Assembly (NCBI RefSeq): GCF_011516645.4 | Contig: NZ_CP088285.1 | Span: 3,676,501 to 3,740,500 of the forward strand | DNA from: Bradyrhizobium septentrionale | Lineage (GTDB): Bacteria; Pseudomonadota; Alphaproteobacteria; Rhizobiales; Xanthobacteraceae | DNA: 64,000 bases | Direction of reading: 5' to 3' | Part shown: positions 19,552-27,682 of the stretch, piece by piece | Position numbering within the stretch: the first letter of the stretch is position 1 | Layout of the letters: each line of letters opens with the position of its first letter | Notes under the pieces: generated by a model | What the model was told of the DNA's origin: nothing | The model's input: only the letters and a program-made list of their open reading frames with translations | The model's database searches: none | Made by a program: the position numbers and the translations under genes

Positions 19552-19686
19552 ACCGTCATCCTGAGGAGCGGCCTTTTGGCCGCGTCTCGAAGGATGCACG
19601 GCCCCGATGTCTCAACATGCCCGTGGACAAAGCCGGGCCGTCGACCCTTCGAGACGGCCGCTTTGCGGCCTCCTCAGGGTGACGGT
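19552..19686. repeat. Palindromic intergenic repeat (family D, copy 1)
   Basis: Long inverted repeat bounded by ACCGTCATCCTGAG and CTCAGGGTGACGGT. Internal complementary segments are TCTCGAAGGATG and CCCTTCGAGA. The same frame of sequences recurs at 58631-60253, where IS1182 interrupts it. It may act as a bidirectional terminator between convergent genes. Confidence 0.75.
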
Positions 19687-19713
19687 GATAAAGCTTTCCG
19701 GCCGCCAGCCCCG

Positions 19714-20124
19714 CTACGCTGCGCTCTTCGCCGATCGCGCCAGCGCCGCCTGCATTGCCGCAGCACCGAGGTCCATCTGCGCGTCCATGTAGGGCGCGAC
19801 CTCGTGCGGCAGCACGTCCGCAATCCACACCATGCGGCAGCGCCCGTCGCCTTCGGCAAACACCTGCGCCGAGGCGGAGTGCTGCTTCAGCCGTTCGCTC
19901 GTGATCGCATAGACCAGCCGTTGCCGCTTGTCGTCGCAATCGACCAGCGTCTCGCGGGCCACGGTGCCGTTGGCGAAGGTGACGGTGCGGACGTCGCCGT
20001 CGAGTTGCGTGTCGGTCACGAACCCCGGCACCAGCCGCGTATGCAGCGCGCCGAAATCGCGCAGCGCGTCCCAGACATGATCTGCCGGTGCGTCGATCGG
20101 GATGTCCTTGTAGATGGAAGCCAT
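19714..20124 (-). CDS. SRPBCC (START-like / polyketide-cyclase-type) protein
   Basis: 136 aa from the ATG at 20124 (MASIYKDIPIDAP). The pattern IDAPADHVWDALRDFGA at the N-terminus, strand-rich middle and long C-terminal helix match the START-like helix-grip fold, which encloses a hydrophobic ligand. No catalytic residues can be assigned. It lies 41 nt downstream of the broken VOC gene on the same strand, and both sit behind the AraC gene, so they could form one small unit. Confidence 0.85.
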   Translation of the reverse strand: MASIYKDIPIDAPADHVWDALRDFGALHTRLVPGFVTDTQLDGDVRTVTFANGTVARETLVDCDDKRQRLVYAITSERLKQHSASAQVFAEGDGRCRMVWIADVLPHEVAPYMDAQMDLGAAAMQAALARSAKSAA

Positions 20125-20165
20125 GGCAGTTGAGTCCTTTCGCAAATCAGGATGACGATGAAGGC

Positions 20166-20532
20166 TTACGTGGACACCGCTTCGACATTGTTGCCGTCGG
20201 GGTCGAGCAGGAATGCCGCGTAATAGGTCGGGCTGTAGTCCTTGCGATGGCCGGCCGCGCCGCTGTCCTTGCCGCCGACCTTCAGGCCTTCGGTGTGGAA
20301 TTTCCTGATCGCGTCATGGCTCGGCGCACGGAACGCGATGTGTGCGCCGCCTTGCGCCTTGCGCCTTGCCCTTGTGCAGATGCAGCCAGAGCGCGGGCTC
20401 GCCCTTGGGGCCAAAGCCCGCGCCGCTGTCGTCGCGCGAGCAGAGCACGAAGCCGAGCGGTGCCAGCACTGCGGTGTAGAAGCGCACGCTGGCGTCGAGG
20501 TCGGCGACGCGCAATCCGATATGGTCGTACAT
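20166..20532 (-). pseudogene. VOC (glyoxalase/bleomycin-resistance) family protein, frameshifted by a 7-bp duplication
   Basis: Starts MYDHIGLRVADLDASVRFY at 20532, a textbook VOC N-terminus, and reads in frame to WLHLHKGKAQG. The homologous C-terminal half (GAHIAFRAPSHDAIRKFH to LLDPDGNNVEAV) continues in another frame. At the break the unit GCCTTGC stands three times in tandem (20349-20369). Deleting one unit restores a continuous 119-aa protein. The gene is therefore recently inactivated or can revert by slippage. Confidence 0.88.
20349..20369. repeat. Triplicated 7-bp tandem repeat in VOC gene
   Basis: Three exact copies of GCCTTGC (plus strand) inside the VOC coding sequence. Two copies would keep the reading frame and three break it. 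This is the kind of short direct repeat produced and removed by replication slippage. Confidence 0.9.
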
Positions 20533-20589
20533 GATAGAGTCTCCAGTCGTTGGGCGCGTCATGAGACGCGCGGACCGGATGAACCCTAG

Positions 20590-21429
20590 CTATTGCAGTG
20601 CAAGGCGTTCTTGGAAAATCTTGCGGTCGCCGCGGGAGGCCTGGCGGAACTTCAGCGGCGAGGCACCGGCAGCGCGGTGGAAGCTGCGCACGAAATTGGA
20701 TAGATCGCCAAAGCCGACATCATAGGCGATGTCGGTGATCGGGCTGTCGTCGTCCGCCAGCCGTCGCGCCGCATGGCGCAGCCGCGAGCGCACCAGATAT
20801 TGATGCGGGGTGACGCCGAGCACGGCGGAAAACAGCCGCAGGAAATGGAACGTGCTGAGCCCGGCCTGCTCGGCGGCATCGTCGAGATCGATCTGATGGT
20901 GCGAATTGGCGTCGATCCATAGCGCGGCCTCGACGGCGCGGCGGCGATCGCGCAAGCCGGCGGTGAGGGGTCTTGCCTTGCGGTCGGAGACCAGCTCGAC
21001 AAGCCGGCTGGCGAGGAGGTGACCGATCTCGTCGAGACCGACGTCGCTTTTGCCACCTGCCGCCGTCCGGGCGAGCTCTCCAATCACCATCAATTCGGGC
21101 AGCGGCGGCACCGAGCCGACCTGCCAGACCGCCGCGCGGTCGCCGATCGTCTCGACCAGTTCCGGGTCCAGGAAGAACGACAGGCATTCATCGCCGACCA
21201 CATGATCGTGCGTGCAGGTGTATTCGTCACCGGGATGGCCGACCAGGATCGAGCCCGCCACCAGCTCATGGAAGAGGCCGCGGCAATGGCAACCGAAGCT
21301 GCCGCTACGCACATAGGACACCGAATGGCAGGCGAACTGCTCGACGAACGGCTTGTCGCCGGGCTCCGCCGTGCAGCGAAACTCGTTCACCGTGATGCGA
21401 TCGCGCTGCAGCAGCGTGGTCCGGGTCAT
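20590..21429 (-). CDS. AraC-family transcriptional regulator
   Basis: 279 aa. An N-terminal cupin-like sensor (about 1-140, with [15 protein letters not shown]) is followed by two AraC helix-turn-helix motifs in the last 100 residues. The first is [20 protein letters not shown]; the second is [21 protein letters not shown], ending in GASPLKFRQ. It lies directly upstream of, and on the same strand as, the VOC and START-like genes, which it may control. Confidence 0.92.
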   Translation of the reverse strand: MTRTTLLQRDRITVNEFRCTAEPGDKPFVEQFACHSVSYVRSGSFGCHCRGLFHELVAGSILVGHPGDEYTCTHDHVVGDECLSFFLDPELVETIGDRAAVWQVGSVPPLPELMVIGELARTAAGGKSDVGLDEIGHLLASRLVELVSDRKARPLTAGLRDRRRAVEAALWIDANSHHQIDLDDAAEQAGLSTFHFLRLFSAVLGVTPHQYLVRSRLRHAARRLADDDSPITDIAYDVGFGDLSNFVRSFHRAAGASPLKFRQASRGDRKIFQERLALQ

Positions 21430-21681
21430 ACCCCAGATTTAGGGTTGCGGCCGGGGCCGTGCAACGGGCAGCAGCACGTCGAACAGGGTCTTGCTGGTGG
21501 TCGGCTGGGCGCCTTCGATCGAGAGCAGCCGCCGTCGTCCCGCGCATCTGGAATCTTGACGTTTAGTTAAGCATGTCGCGGCCGGCTCTGTGTGACCCGC
21601 CAATTGCCGGTCACCCATCTTAAAGGCTTTGCCCGCTATCTGGTCGCCAGCATGCTGCTCCACGATACGATCGGCGGAACG

Positions 21682-23199
21682 ATGACGAGCACGAGCGCCG
21701 AGACCGCGCCCGGCAGCAAAGGCGTGGCCGGGAGAGCGACCGGGCGTTTTCACCCGCTGGTCGCATTGCTGTTGCTGGCGCTGGTTGTGCGCGTTGCGGC
21801 CGCCGTCTGGCCCAACGTGATGTATCCCGACGAGATCTTTCAGTATATCGAGCCGGCGTGGCGGATGCTCGGCCATGACGGCATTTTGACGTGGGAATGG
21901 CGCGAAGGCATTCGCGGCTGGTTTCTGCCGACATTGCTGGCCGGCCCGGTTGCGCTGGGTGACGCGATTGCGCCTGATGGCGCGGGCGCCTTCCTGGTGC
22001 CGCGTCTGGTCGCTGCATCTGCGTCGCTGTCGATCGTGGTGAGCGCCTGGTTCTTTGGCGCACGGATCTCGCGAACCCATGCGGTCGTTGCGGGTTTCGC
22101 CGCCGCGATCTGGTTTGAGTTGATCCTGCTCGCGCCACACACATTGGGCGAGCCGTTGGCGACGGCGCTGATCGTACCGGCGGCGCTGCTGGTGACCGAT
22201 CGTCCGTCGCAGCTTCGTCTCGCGATCGGCGGCGCGTTGCTTGCCTTCGCCTTTGCCTGCCGCTTCCAGTATGCGCCGGCCATCGCCGTGCTTGCGCTCG
22301 GCGCCTGCTGGACACACTGGCGCAACCTGATTCCGCTGGTCGCCGGCGGGCTTGCCGCGCTGTTGCTTGCCGGCGCGATCGACCTTGCGCATGGTGCCGT
22401 GCCGTTCGCCTGGCTGATCGGCAATATCAAGGAAAACCTGCTGCACGATCGCGCGACCGAATTCGGCGTGACGCCGCCCTCGGCCTATCTCATCAACTTC
22501 CTGATCGTGTGGTCGGTGGCGATCGTGTTGCCGCTCGCCGCAATCTGGCGCGGCGCGCGGCATGCGCCGTTGCTGCTGGCCGTCGCGGTCGCAAACCTCG
22601 TCTTCCACAGCCTGATCGCACACAAGGAATACCGCTTCGTGTTCCTGTCGGTGGTGCTGTTCATCATCGTCGCGGCGCTCGGATCGGCCGATTGGGTGCA
22701 ATGGCTGCGCAAAAAAGGCGGATGGCGCCGCGGGGCATTGCCGATCGTCATGGGCGGTTGGGCGTTGCTCTCGGTGGCGCTCGCCGGCGCCAGCGAAGGA
22801 ATGCGCGACTATTGGACGCGCGGCGTCGGCGCAGCGCAGCTCGCCGCCGAACTGCGCAGCGATCCGCAGATGTGCGGGCTCGCGCTTTACAACGTTCGTT
22901 TCCAGCTGTTGCCGGGGCGGGAACGATTGGTCGGCCCGGTGCCGCTCTATGCGCTTGCGCCCGCCGATCCGCTCGCCGAACTGATCCTGCCGCCGCTGTT
23001 GCAGGCGACCAAGCCGGCCTTCAACCGCATCCTTGCGCGGCCCGAGGCCGCCGGCGATCTGCCGGCGGACTTTTCACGACGGAGCTGTGCCCAAGTCGGC
23101 ATTGCCGATGCCTGCATCTACGCGCGCAGCGGCACCTGCGACGCATCCGCCGCCGCGCCCTTTGTCATCGATGACGTGCTCGTGAGGATGGGCCACTAG
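21682..23199 (+). CDS. GT22-like (ALG9/PIG-B-type) membrane mannosyltransferase
   Basis: 505 aa from the ATG at 21682; a GTG at 21592 would add 30 residues of poor quality. Multiple hydrophobic helices. The first periplasmic loop holds YPDEIFQYIEPAW, with the acidic catalytic-type motif of GT-C enzymes, then WEWREGIRGWFLP. The downstream HKEYRFVFLS is the hallmark of the GT22 family (eukaryotic Alg9, Alg12, PIG-B). It should transfer a sugar from a polyprenyl-phosphate donor on the outer face of the inner membrane. The acceptor is unknown and no glycan genes are nearby. Confidence 0.8.
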   Translation: MTSTSAETAPGSKGVAGRATGRFHPLVALLLLALVVRVAAAVWPNVMYPDEIFQYIEPAWRMLGHDGILTWEWREGIRGWFLPTLLAGPVALGDAIAPDGAGAFLVPRLVAASASLSIVVSAWFFGARISRTHAVVAGFAAAIWFELILLAPHTLGEPLATALIVPAALLVTDRPSQLRLAIGGALLAFAFACRFQYAPAIAVLALGACWTHWRNLIPLVAGGLAALLLAGAIDLAHGAVPFAWLIGNIKENLLHDRATEFGVTPPSAYLINFLIVWSVAIVLPLAAIWRGARHAPLLLAVAVANLVFHSLIAHKEYRFVFLSVVLFIIVAALGSADWVQWLRKKGGWRRGALPIVMGGWALLSVALAGASEGMRDYWTRGVGAAQLAAELRSDPQMCGLALYNVRFQLLPGRERLVGPVPLYALAPADPLAELILPPLLQATKPAFNRILARPEAAGDLPADFSRRSCAQVGIADACIYARSGTCDASAAAPFVIDDVLVRMGH

Positions 23200-23297
23200 C
23201 GGCGGCGGGTCTGAATGCACGCTTGATCCTCCGCCTCCGCCCGGGCTATGGTCCGACTGGTCGCGCTCGACAGGGGCGACCTCAAGCAATTGAGATC

Positions 23298-23371
23298 GCG
23301 GGCGTAGTTCAATGGTAGAACGGCAGCTTCCCAAGCTGCATACGAGGGTTCGATTCCCTTCGCCCGCTCCA
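23298..23371 (+). tRNA. tRNA-Gly (anticodon CCC)
   Basis: 74-nt cloverleaf with acceptor stem GCGGGCG/CGCCCGC, T discriminator and encoded CCA. The D arm has TTCAATGGTAGAA. The anticodon stem is GCAGC/GCTGC with loop TTCCCAA, giving anticodon CCC. The T arm is GAGGG-TTCGATT-CCCTT. It reads GGG glycine codons. No integrated element or duplicated 3' end is visible next to it. Confidence 0.97.
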
Positions 23372-23403
23372 ATCTATTTCGCCGTGATAGCAGGAGACCT
23401 GAT

Positions 23404-23658
23404 GTGAAGTTGCTTGGAGCGCTGCTGCTTGCGCTAGGCGCGCTTTGCACGACAAGGCCGGCATCTGCACAAATGTATGATCCACGCTACCCCGTCTGCA
23501 TGCATGTTTACGGTGCGTTGATTGGCGACCGAATGGACTGCATCTTCGCGTCGCTGGATCAGTGCCAGGCGGCCGCCATGGGGCTTCCGGCGACCTGTCT
23601 GATCAACCCTTATTACGCGCCAAGTTTCGCGCCAAGATCGGTGCGCCCTTACAGGTGA
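23404..23658 (+). CDS. DUF3551-family small secreted protein
   Basis: 84 aa starting at GTG 23404. It has a clear signal peptide (MKLLGALLLALGALCTTRPASA) and a mature part with four cysteines in the pattern YPVCMHVYG, DCIF, QCQAAA, TCLINP. This matches the DUF3551 proteins that are abundant in Bradyrhizobium. The function is unknown; a disulphide-stabilised periplasmic protein is implied. Confidence 0.88.
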   Translation: MKLLGALLLALGALCTTRPASAQMYDPRYPVCMHVYGALIGDRMDCIFASLDQCQAAAMGLPATCLINPYYAPSFAPRSVRPYR

Positions 23659-23707
23659 ACGGTAACTTTTTCGCGCGTATGCGCGAGCGTCCATTTGAGA
23701 TCAATGC

Positions 23708-23878
23708 ATGGAATGGTGGCACTACGCGCTCTTTGCGGTCGTTCTGATCGGATGCGCATTTGTGGTTCGCGGCCGCCGCGGCAAGACTTCGAAAGAGGAC
23801 GAGGAACTGAACCGGCGGATTGACGAGCGCGTCGAGCGTCTCGATCTCACTCGCCGCGATCGCGACAGGGATTCCTGA
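23708..23878 (+). CDS. Small single-pass membrane protein
   Basis: 56 codons from ATG 23708 (MEWWHYALFAVVLIGCAFVV), then a highly charged tail (RGRRGKTSKEDEELNRRIDE and on). One N-terminal transmembrane segment is followed by an amphipathic, possibly coiled-coil cytoplasmic part. It lies 49 nt after the DUF3551 gene. No family is recognised; the codon pattern and clean membrane/charged layout argue that it is real. Confidence 0.6.
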   Translation: MEWWHYALFAVVLIGCAFVVRGRRGKTSKEDEELNRRIDERVERLDLTRRDRDRDS

Positions 23879-24017
23879 CCGAAATTCGTAGAGTAAATCC
23901 GCGGACGGACTTCCCGCGATTCTCCCGGGATAATACGGCGATCTGTTCACGCAACGTGCGCGTCTAACGCACTGTACTCGACCTGTTCTTCTCACAAGGC
24001 GCAGTTATGTTTCCGTA

Positions 24018-24173
24018 GTTCTCCGCGTTTGAGAACGAAGTTCCGCCGGAACGATCTCGCCGGTTCCCGCATTGGCCATATAGAACCGACCATCCTCCGG
24101 CGAGAACGGTCGGTTCAAGCCCGCGGCGGATCGTCCCTTCTCAACCAACCCCCTGGAAGACGGCCGCCGCGGG
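24018..24173. ncRNA. Candidate structured RNA (four successive hairpins)
   Basis: In the 312-bp gene-free stretch 23879-24190, four perfect inverted repeats follow one another: GTTCTC/GAGAAC (24018-24036), GTTCC/GGAAC (24040-24052), GAACCGACC/GGTCGGTTC (24083-24116) and CCCGCGGCGG/CCGCCGCGGG (24120-24173). No credible protein is encoded. Strand is undetermined because inverted repeats fold both ways. It could be a small RNA, or a decayed repeat cluster acting as a terminator between convergent genes. Confidence 0.35.
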
Positions 24174-24190
24174 TCCTGATCCCGCCAAGC

Positions 24191-25210
24191 TCAGCGCCAA
24201 CCCAAGGCGGGCGCGATCTGAGTCAAGATCGTCCCGATCACATGCGCGTTGTAGGCGACGCCGAGTTGATTGGGCACGGTCAGGAGCAGGGTATCGGCCT
24301 CGGCGATCGCCTCATCCGTCTTGAGCTGCTCGATCAGTCTGTCCGGCTCGGCGGCATAGCCGCGGCCGAAGATCGCGCGCGTCCGCTCGTCGATGAAGCC
24401 GATCTGGTCTTCCTCCTGCCCATTGCCGAAATAGGCGCGATCGCGATCGTCGACCAGCGCGAAGATGCTGCGGCTCACCGAGACCCGCGGCTCCCGGGTG
24501 TGGCCAGCCTCCTTCCAGGCAGCGCGGTAGCCCCGGATCTGGGCGGCCTGCTGGATGTGGAAGGCTTCGCCGGTCTCGTCGCTCTTCAGCGTCGAGCTCT
24601 GCAGGTTCATTCCGAGTTTCGCGGCCCAGACCGCGGTGGCGTTCGAGCCGGCGCCCCACCAGATGCGTTCGCGCAGGCCCTCCGAGAGCGGTTCGAGCCG
24701 CAGCAGGCCGGGAGGATTGGGAAACATCGGCCGTGGATTCGGCTGCGCAAAGCCCTGTCCGCGCAGCATGTCGAGGAAGATCTCGGCGTGACGCCGGCCC
24801 ATGTCGGCGTCGGTCTGGCCTTCGCCCGGCTGATATCCGAAATAGCGCCAGCCATCGATCACCTGCTCGGGCGAGCCGCGGCTGATGCCGAGTTGCAGGC
24901 GTCCCCTCGCGATCAGATCGGCCGCGCCGGCGTCCTCGATCATGTACATCGGATTTTCGTAGCGCATGTCGATCACGGCGGTCCCGATTTCGATCCGGCT
25001 GGTTTTTGCGCCGACCGCCGCCAGCAGCGGGAAGGGCGAGGCCAGCTGGCGGGCGAAGTGATGGACGCGAAAATACGCACCGTCCGCGCCCAGCTCTTCG
25101 GCGGCGACCGCGAGGTCGATCGATTGCAGCAGCACATCGGCGGCCGAGCGGGCCTGCGATTGCGGCGAGGGCGTCCAGTGCCCGAACGAGAGGAATCCGA
25201 TTTTTTTCAT
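24191..25210 (-). CDS. LLM-class flavin-dependent oxidoreductase
   Basis: 339-aa bacterial luciferase-like monooxygenase (F420/FMN TIM-barrel family). N-terminal KKIGFLSFGHW, then AEELGADGAYFRVHHFA, and GTAVIDMRYENPMYMIEDA are typical of the family. It would use reduced flavin and oxygen (or act as an oxidoreductase) on an unknown substrate. The gene is monocistronic and convergent with the small genes at 23404-23878. Substrate cannot be predicted from sequence. Confidence 0.9.
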   Translation of the reverse strand: MKKIGFLSFGHWTPSPQSQARSAADVLLQSIDLAVAAEELGADGAYFRVHHFARQLASPFPLLAAVGAKTSRIEIGTAVIDMRYENPMYMIEDAGAADLIARGRLQLGISRGSPEQVIDGWRYFGYQPGEGQTDADMGRRHAEIFLDMLRGQGFAQPNPRPMFPNPPGLLRLEPLSEGLRERIWWGAGSNATAVWAAKLGMNLQSSTLKSDETGEAFHIQQAAQIRGYRAAWKEAGHTREPRVSVSRSIFALVDDRDRAYFGNGQEEDQIGFIDERTRAIFGRGYAAEPDRLIEQLKTDEAIAEADTLLLTVPNQLGVAYNAHVIGTILTQIAPALGWR

Positions 25211-25456
25211 ATCGGCAATGTAGGCATGCCCAGCACAAATTGCGATCGGTGGCGTGATACGGCGGTGACACGAAAGTGTTTACCAACCGGGAAAAATTTC
25301 TGCACCCGGGGCTTCGGGTTCGGATGATTGCCCATCGCGTGCACGGCGCATGCATCCAGGTCCTGCCGCCTGCGCCGTTGTGCAGCTTGCGATGATGCGG
25401 CGCGCCGCCTAGCTTTCGGCGGCCGTTTTCCCGCCACCACGTTCCCGCAGGTCCCG

Positions 25457-26623
25457 ATGTCGCAGCCCGTTCTGTTACAGCCGATCACGCTTCGCGGCGT
25501 GACCTCTCGAAACCGCATCCTGATTTCGCCGATGTGCCAGTATTCGGCGACCGACGGTATCGCCAATGACTGGCACCTTGTGCATCTCGGCAAATTCGCC
25601 CAGGGCGGCGCCGGGCTCGTGATGGTCGAGGCCGCGGCGGTGACGGCCGAGGGCCGCATCACTCATGGCGATGTCGGTATCTGGAACGACGAGCAGATCG
25701 CGCCGCTGGAGCGCATCGCGGCCTTCCTGAAGGACAACGGCGCCGTGCCGTCGATCCAGCTTGCGCATGCCGGCCGCAAGGCCAGCATGCAGCGACCGTG
25801 GTACGGCAATGCCGCACTCGATGAGGCCGACCGCGCCCGTGGCGACCTGCCGTGGCGGACGGTGGCGCCCAGCGCGATCCCGATGGAAGAGGGCTGGCTG
25901 ATGCCGCACGCGCTTGACGTGGCGGAGCTCGCCGCGCTGCGCGAGCAATGGCGGCGCGCCACCTTGCGCGCGGTGGAGGCCGGCTTCGAATTCGTCGAGG
26001 TGCATTGCGCGCACGGCTATCTCTTGCACGAATTCCTCTCGCCCTTGTCGAACCGCCGCAGCGATGCCTATGGCGGCGACCGTGCCGGCCGGATGCGCTA
26101 TCCGCTCGAGATCATCGAGACTGTGCGCGCGGCCTGGCCCGCGGAGCGGCCGCTGTCGGTACGGATCTCCTCGGTTGACGGCATCGATGGCGGCCTCGCG
26201 CTCGAGGACCAGATCGCATTCGCCCGGGAAGCCAGGGCGCGCGGCGCCGATCTGATCGATTGTTCGTCGGGCGGCCTGCTCGGCTCGGCGACGGCGGCGC
26301 GGATCCCGCGCGGCTACGGCTTTCAGGTGCCCTATGCCGCCGAAATCCGCCGCGCCGCCGATGTTGCCACCATCGCAGTCGGCCTGATCCTGCATCCGCA
26401 GCAGGCCGAGGATGTTCTGGCGGACGGCCATGCCGATCTGGTCGCGATCGGCCGCGAGGCGCTGTTCGATCCGAACTGGCCGCTGCATGCCGAGCTTGCG
26501 CTTGGCGGCGGAAGCGGCGAGGTTTTCGCGTCCTGGCCGAAGCAATATGGTTGGTGGCTGGAGCGGCGCGAGCCGGGCCTGCGCAGGCTCGAAGGCCCGC
26601 CGCTGCCGTTCCGCAAGATCTGA
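25457..26623 (+). CDS. Old yellow enzyme family NADH:flavin oxidoreductase (YqjM-like)
   Basis: 388 aa from ATG 25457. FMN-dependent ene-reductase, TIM barrel. It shows the YqjM-type SPMCQYSATDG with the flavin-tuning cysteine, the substrate-anchoring histidine pair in VEVHCAHGYLLHEFLSPLSN, and NRRSDAYGGDRAGRMRYPLE. These enzymes reduce activated C=C bonds of enones with NAD(P)H. An in-frame ATG at 25328 would add 43 residues with no homology, so the later start is preferred. The gene downstream is 25 nt away on the same strand, suggesting an operon. Confidence 0.92.
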   Translation: MSQPVLLQPITLRGVTSRNRILISPMCQYSATDGIANDWHLVHLGKFAQGGAGLVMVEAAAVTAEGRITHGDVGIWNDEQIAPLERIAAFLKDNGAVPSIQLAHAGRKASMQRPWYGNAALDEADRARGDLPWRTVAPSAIPMEEGWLMPHALDVAELAALREQWRRATLRAVEAGFEFVEVHCAHGYLLHEFLSPLSNRRSDAYGGDRAGRMRYPLEIIETVRAAWPAERPLSVRISSVDGIDGGLALEDQIAFAREARARGADLIDCSSGGLLGSATAARIPRGYGFQVPYAAEIRRAADVATIAVGLILHPQQAEDVLADGHADLVAIGREALFDPNWPLHAELALGGGSGEVFASWPKQYGWWLERREPGLRRLEGPPLPFRKI

Positions 26624-26648
26624 CATGAAGCCCTGAGAGGTCGTCATC

Positions 26649-27578
26649 ATGACATCAATCGCAAAGCGTCCCTATCGTGGCGTCTTCCCGGTGGCGCCGA
26701 CCATCTTTGATGCCAACGGCAATCTCGACCTCGACGGCCAGCGGCGCTGCGTCGACTTCATGATCGACGCCGGCTCCCACGGCATCTGCATCCTCGCCAA
26801 TTTCTCCGAGCAGTTCGTGCTGACCGATGCCGAGCGCGAAACCGTGATGCATGCGGTGCTCAAGCATGTTGCGGGGCGGATTCCCGTCATCGTCACGACG
26901 ACGCATTTCTCCTCGGCGGTGTGCGCGGCGCGCAGCCGCGAGGCGGAAGCCGCCGGTGCCGCCATGGTCATGGTGATGCCGCCCTATCACGGCGCGACCT
27001 TCCGCGTGCCGGAGCCGGGCATCTATGAGTTCTATCGGGTGCTATCGGATGCCATCAACATCCCGATCATGATCCAGGACGCGCCGGTTGCGGGCACGCC
27101 GCTCTCGGTGGATTTTCTGGCACGGATGGCGAAGGAGCTTGCCAATATCAGGTACTTCAAGATCGAGGTGCCGATGGCGGCGAACAAGCTGCGCGGCCTG
27201 ATCGAGAAGGGCGGCGCCGAGATCGAGGGCCCGTGGGACGGCGAAGAGGCGATCACGCTGATGGCCGATCTCGACGCCGGCGCCACCGGCGCCATGACCG
27301 GCGGCGGCTATCCCGACGGCATCCGCCAGATCATGGATCCGTTCTTTGCAGGCCGGCGCGACGAAGCGGTGCGGGCCTATGCGCGCTGGTTGCCGCTGAT
27401 CAACTACGAGAACCGCCAATGCGGGCTGCAGGCCTGCAAGGTCCTGATGCGCGAAGGCGGCGTCATCAAGTCCGACACGGTGCGCCACCCGTTGCAGCCG
27501 CTGCACCCGGCGACCCGCGCCGGGTTGATCGAGATCGCACGGACACTCGATCCGGTCGTGCTGCGCTGGGGACGGTGA
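26649..27578 (+). CDS. Dihydrodipicolinate synthase/NAL superfamily lyase (not DapA)
   Basis: 309-aa class I aldolase-type TIM barrel. The Schiff-base lysine is in RYFKIEVP, about residue 173. The GTTGE substrate loop of DapA is replaced by ANFSEQ. The strand that carries the catalytic tyrosine in DapA (LYNVPSRTG) reads MIQDAPVAGTP, without tyrosine. It is therefore probably not the lysine-pathway enzyme but a catabolic aldolase or dehydratase of unknown substrate. It follows the ene-reductase gene by 25 nt. Confidence 0.87.
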   Translation: MTSIAKRPYRGVFPVAPTIFDANGNLDLDGQRRCVDFMIDAGSHGICILANFSEQFVLTDAERETVMHAVLKHVAGRIPVIVTTTHFSSAVCAARSREAEAAGAAMVMVMPPYHGATFRVPEPGIYEFYRVLSDAINIPIMIQDAPVAGTPLSVDFLARMAKELANIRYFKIEVPMAANKLRGLIEKGGAEIEGPWDGEEAITLMADLDAGATGAMTGGGYPDGIRQIMDPFFAGRRDEAVRAYARWLPLINYENRQCGLQACKVLMREGGVIKSDTVRHPLQPLHPATRAGLIEIARTLDPVVLRWGR

Positions 27579-27586
27579 GCGCGCCT

Positions 27587-27682
27587 AGAGCGTTTTCGAG
27601 CGAAGTGGACACCGGTTCGCGTGAAGAAAACGCGTCAAAAAAGAGCTAGAGCTTCGGTTCTGATTCTATCAGAACCGAAGCT
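27587..27682. repeat. Dispersed repeat (family E, copy 1) with 15-bp hairpin
   Basis: Starts AGAGCGTTTTCGAGCGAAGTGG, passes through GTTCGCGTGAAGAAAACGCGTCAA, and ends in a perfect inverted repeat AGCTTCGGTTCTGAT/ATCAGAACCGAAGCT (27650-27682, 3-nt loop). The first part recurs at 29820-29870. The hairpin sits between convergent genes and could terminate both. Confidence 0.8.

Noticed and set aside
20166..20562. Programmed ribosomal frameshift in the VOC gene
   Set aside because: The frame change coincides with an exact 7-bp extra repeat unit, and no slippery heptamer or stimulatory hairpin is evident. A mutation is the simpler reading.
23298..23371. tRNA-Gly as an integration site for a genomic island
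   Set aside because: No integrase gene, no duplicate of the tRNA 3' end and no composition change were seen nearby.
24029..25327. 432-codon plus-strand frame covering the LLM oxidoreductase region
   Set aside because: The minus-strand luciferase-like gene is unmistakable; the plus frame is its shadow.
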